NCBI GenBank assembly: GCA_027858795.1
Contig: JAQICF010000238.1
Span: 1 to 8,128, forward strand
Direction of reading: 5' to 3'
DNA length: 8,128 bases
DNA from: Candidatus Delongbacteria bacterium
GTDB lineage: Bacteria > Delongbacteria > UBA4055
The notes beneath the pieces were generated by a model. That model made no database searches, had not been told where the DNA came from, and worked only from the letters and a program-made list of their open reading frames with translations. Positions 6,558 to 8,128 of the stretch are shown here, one piece after another. Position 1 is the stretch's first letter. Each line of letters begins with the position of its first letter. A program made the translations under genes and the position numbers.

Positions 6558-7610
6558 TTAGGTTCTTAAAGTATCGAAATATTCTAAGTACTCACAGTCT
6601 TTATTGTTTCCATGTTTTATCACTTTTTCAAGTAATATGAAAATCGCTGTTTTACTATCCTGATAGCTTGACTTAAGCTTAATGTCACACTCTAAAAAAT
6701 ATCTCAGAATTCTGATCAATTCAGCAGCTTTATATTTTTTTGCACATGTAATAGTATCAGCATCTCTCCAGGCATTGTTGAAGCCCTGTTTCTTTGCGGC
6801 TGCATCTACAGTAATTTTATTCGTCAAAGCTACATAACTTATCTCAAAAGCTGATACAAATATTCTAGATAGAAATAAATTTATACCTATTGGATCCATT
6901 CTATTTGTTTTAGATCTTATAATATTATCGCATATATTTATAGCTTTGTTAATGTCTTTATTGACCACACTGTTCTGGAGTTTGAAAATATTAAACTCTT
7001 TTGAAATTCCAAGGACACTTTCGATAGTATCTTCTGTTATCTCATGACCGGATGAATATTCGATAAGTTTATCTATCTCAGAGGCAATATTAGAAAGATG
7101 AGACGATATACTAATAGATAGAAGCATAAGTCCTTTATTACTTATCTTCATATTTTTTGACATTATATGATTCTTCATCCATTGCATAATTTCTCTTTCA
7201 TTTTTCTGCTTGAATTCTTTTGAGAAACTATTTGGATGCTTTGCTATCTCTTTGAAAAATACTTTTCTCTTATCGGGTTTTATTCCTGTTAGGATTAAGA
7301 CGGTTGTGTCAATATTCTTCTTAATGAATTTTGACAATAGATTGGTTACTTCCATGTTCATCTTTTCTATGTTAGAAATGTAAACGATCCTTTTTTCTGC
7401 CATTACAGGTAAAGAAAAAAGAGCAAGACTGATACTTTCAGCAGAAACATTCTCTTCATTGAAGTGGTTATAGTTGAAATCTTTAAGATCTTCGTTCATG
7501 TATAATGGAATGATTTCATGTACTTTTTGTTCAATTGAATACTGATCTTCTCCTGTGAAGAAATATATTCTGTGCTTGTTTATATCTATATTTCCTGTTG
7601 CTTTTGCCAT
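6558..7610 (-). CDS. holA: DNA polymerase III delta subunit (clamp loader)
   Basis: This 350-residue protein has the delta-subunit layout. The N-terminal AAA+-like domain begins HRIYFFTGEDQYSIEQK (13-29), corresponding to the YFLYGEDEFLIEE start of the family, and lacks a P-loop, as expected for delta. The segment LALFSLPVMAEKRIVYIS (62-79) corresponds to the clamp-contacting helix and following strand; Leu64-Phe65 align with the Leu-Phe pair that E. coli delta inserts into the beta clamp. A lid domain and a C-terminal collar domain (about 215-340) follow. The protein opens the sliding clamp during loading at replication forks. Length is normal. There is no Shine-Dalgarno sequence before the ATG at 7610; a promoter-like box ends only six bases upstream, so the mRNA may be leaderless. 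Confidence 0.9.
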   Translation of the reverse strand: MAKATGNIDINKHRIYFFTGEDQYSIEQKVHEIIPLYMNEDLKDFNYNHFNEENVSAESISLALFSLPVMAEKRIVYISNIEKMNMEVTNLLSKFIKKNIDTTVLILTGIKPDKRKVFFKEIAKHPNSFSKEFKQKNEREIMQWMKNHIMSKNMKISNKGLMLLSISISSHLSNIASEIDKLIEYSSGHEITEDTIESVLGISKEFNIFKLQNSVVNKDINKAINICDNIIRSKTNRMDPIGINLFLSRIFVSAFEISYVALTNKITVDAAAKKQGFNNAWRDADTITCAKKYKAAELIRILRYFLECDIKLKSSYQDSKTAIFILLEKVIKHGNNKDCEYLEYFDTLRT

Positions 7611-7616
7611 AGGTCA

Positions 7617-7648
7617 GAAAATTAAGGGATTTTTTATGTTTAGGCAAA
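7617..7648 (-). promoter_or_regulatory. Putative promoter of holA, very close to the start codon
   Basis: On the minus strand TTTG (7648-7645) is followed by exactly 20 bases and TAATTTTC (7624-7617), matching TAnnTTTG except for the final base. Only six bases (TGACCT) separate it from the holA ATG. A start 4-7 bases after the box would place the first transcribed base at or next to the ATG. Confidence 0.45.
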
Positions 7649-7712
7649 AGAATAATGTTGTAATTCCTGTCCACATACATGATATGATTATAATAAATCT
7701 CCTGCGCCGCTA

Positions 7713-7744
7713 TTTGTCCCTTGTGTATATTTATATTACCTATG
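7713..7744 (+). promoter_or_regulatory. Putative promoter of the right-end small gene
   Basis: TTTG at 7713-7716 is followed by exactly 20 bases and TACCTATG at 7737-7744, which matches TAnnTTTG at five of six fixed positions. Transcription would begin near 7750, giving a leader of about 50 bases that holds a short GGGA...TCCC hairpin and the ribosome binding site. It is divergent from holA. Confidence 0.5.
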
Positions 7745-7801
7745 TGTTGAATACGAAGTGGGAAGGCGTGGGAGCATTCCCTTACATAAAAAGGAGAATA
7801 T

Positions 7802-7942
7802 ATGGGTTATAATTTGATTTCAAATTCAGGTTGCGAATTTACAATGACTAATTGGACCTGGCATATTTTACTGCATATTGCGAAGGATCACGGTTGGGTA
7901 CCAGCAGGTACGGAATTATGGGTCGAGGACGTCTTATTTTGA
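7802..7942 (+). CDS. Small unrecognised protein, 5' part of an apparently frame-broken gene
   Basis: The start is well supported by AAGGAG about six bases before the ATG. The 46 codons encode a Trp-rich peptide with TNWTWHILLHIAKDHGW (16-32) followed by VPAGT (33-37). This recalls small uncharacterised proteins with an NWxW...LA...GWxPAGT layout, an impression from memory rather than a named family. The frame ends at TGA (7940-7942) directly after TTT. One base on, the next frame is open and continues to the window edge. Removing one T from the run 7937-7940 joins the two parts as VEDVLF-DMENMIAALK. The most likely explanation is one gene broken by an indel or sequencing error; a genuine 46-residue protein or +1 recoding remain possible. 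Confidence 0.55.
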   Translation: MGYNLISNSGCEFTMTNWTWHILLHIAKDHGWVPAGTELWVEDVLF

Positions 7943-7943
7943 T

Positions 7944-8128
7944 ATGGAGAATATGATAGCTGCATTGAAGGTTGCTTCTAAGGATGAAGAGTATAGAATT
8001 AATGGTGTTATTCAGGTTAATTCTATGAGTAGTTTTCTTCCTGAGATTATTGATGATCTGGTAGTTCTTCAGAAGACTGCTTATGATTGTTTGTATGGGG
8101 ATAATCCTCCTGATGATCTGGAGAATTC
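7944..8128 (+). CDS. 3' continuation of the frame-broken gene, running off the window
   Basis: An open frame of 61 codons runs from the ATG at 7944 to the right edge without a stop. It encodes an acidic, helix-like segment (MENMIAALKVASKDEEYRI, then SSFLPEIIDDLVVLQKTAYD and GDNPPDDLEN). It has no good ribosome binding site of its own. Its ATG lies one base after the TGA of the preceding frame, so it is either the shifted continuation of that gene or a separate product translated by stop-restart coupling. Codon choice looks coding (many GAT, GAG, GTT), but this was judged by eye. The true C-terminus is outside the window and the function is unknown. Confidence 0.5.
   Translation, partial: MENMIAALKVASKDEEYRINGVIQVNSMSSFLPEIIDDLVVLQKTAYDCLYGDNPPDDLEN

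Noticed and set aside
7555..7812. 85-codon plus-strand frame with a signal-peptide-like start.
   Set aside because: Its N-terminus is antisense to the conserved holA start, it has no ribosome binding site, and its end overlaps the better-supported gene starting at 7802 in another frame.
8123..8128. Window ends exactly in GAATTC.
   Set aside because: It could hint at a cloned-fragment boundary, but a six-base site at a window edge can be coincidence and nothing else supports it.

Overview
This is an AT-rich bacterial chromosome segment (low GC by eye, not computed) with mostly housekeeping content. The best lineage guess is the Bacteroidota / wider FCB group. The main evidence is a promoter layout recurring upstream of most transcription units: a TTG or TTTG box, then 19-21 (usually 20) bases, then a TAnnTTTG-like box. 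That is the known Bacteroidota primary-sigma pattern, not the E. coli one. The outer-membrane protein and the lipoprotein fit a Gram-negative envelope. NrdR is, to my recollection, uncommon in core Bacteroidota, so another FCB lineage is possible; species is not determinable.

Layout. Positions 1-224 are AT-rich and hold a promoter for a 591-codon YgiQ-family protein (225-2000, +). Its three radical-SAM cluster cysteines have all been replaced, so it looks like a pseudoenzyme. A perfect-palindrome bidirectional terminator (2017-2047) separates it from a convergent initiator tRNA-fMet gene (2049-2122, -). The tRNA promoter is interleaved with a divergent promoter for an MJ1255/MurG-like glycosyltransferase with a TTG start (2211-3272, +). 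A 73-base composite palindromic repeat (3283-3355) lies between this gene and a compact Omp85-family outer-membrane protein (3388-4857, +).

Convergent to it is a minus-strand pair, nrdR (5577-6026) then comF (4867-5511). Between them lie two adjacent hairpins (5527-5573) that look like a dispersed repeat. comF has an odd Gly-to-Gln change in its PRPP loop. A short lipoprotein gene (6155-6544, +) diverges from nrdR and converges, 13 bases apart, on holA (6558-7610, -), the DNA polymerase III delta subunit. The right end (7802-8128, +) carries a small unrecognised gene with a strong ribosome binding site. It breaks at a TTTTGA site and continues in the next frame to the window edge: a frameshifted gene, a sequence error, or +1 recoding.

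How they relate. The genes serve separate basic functions: translation initiation, deoxyribonucleotide control (NrdR), replication (HolA), DNA uptake or salvage (ComF) and envelope (glycosyltransferase, Omp85, lipoprotein). I see no defence island, CRISPR array, insertion sequence or prophage. The items most worth following are the cysteine-less YgiQ homologue, the two palindromic repeat elements, the ComF loop change and the frame break at the right end.
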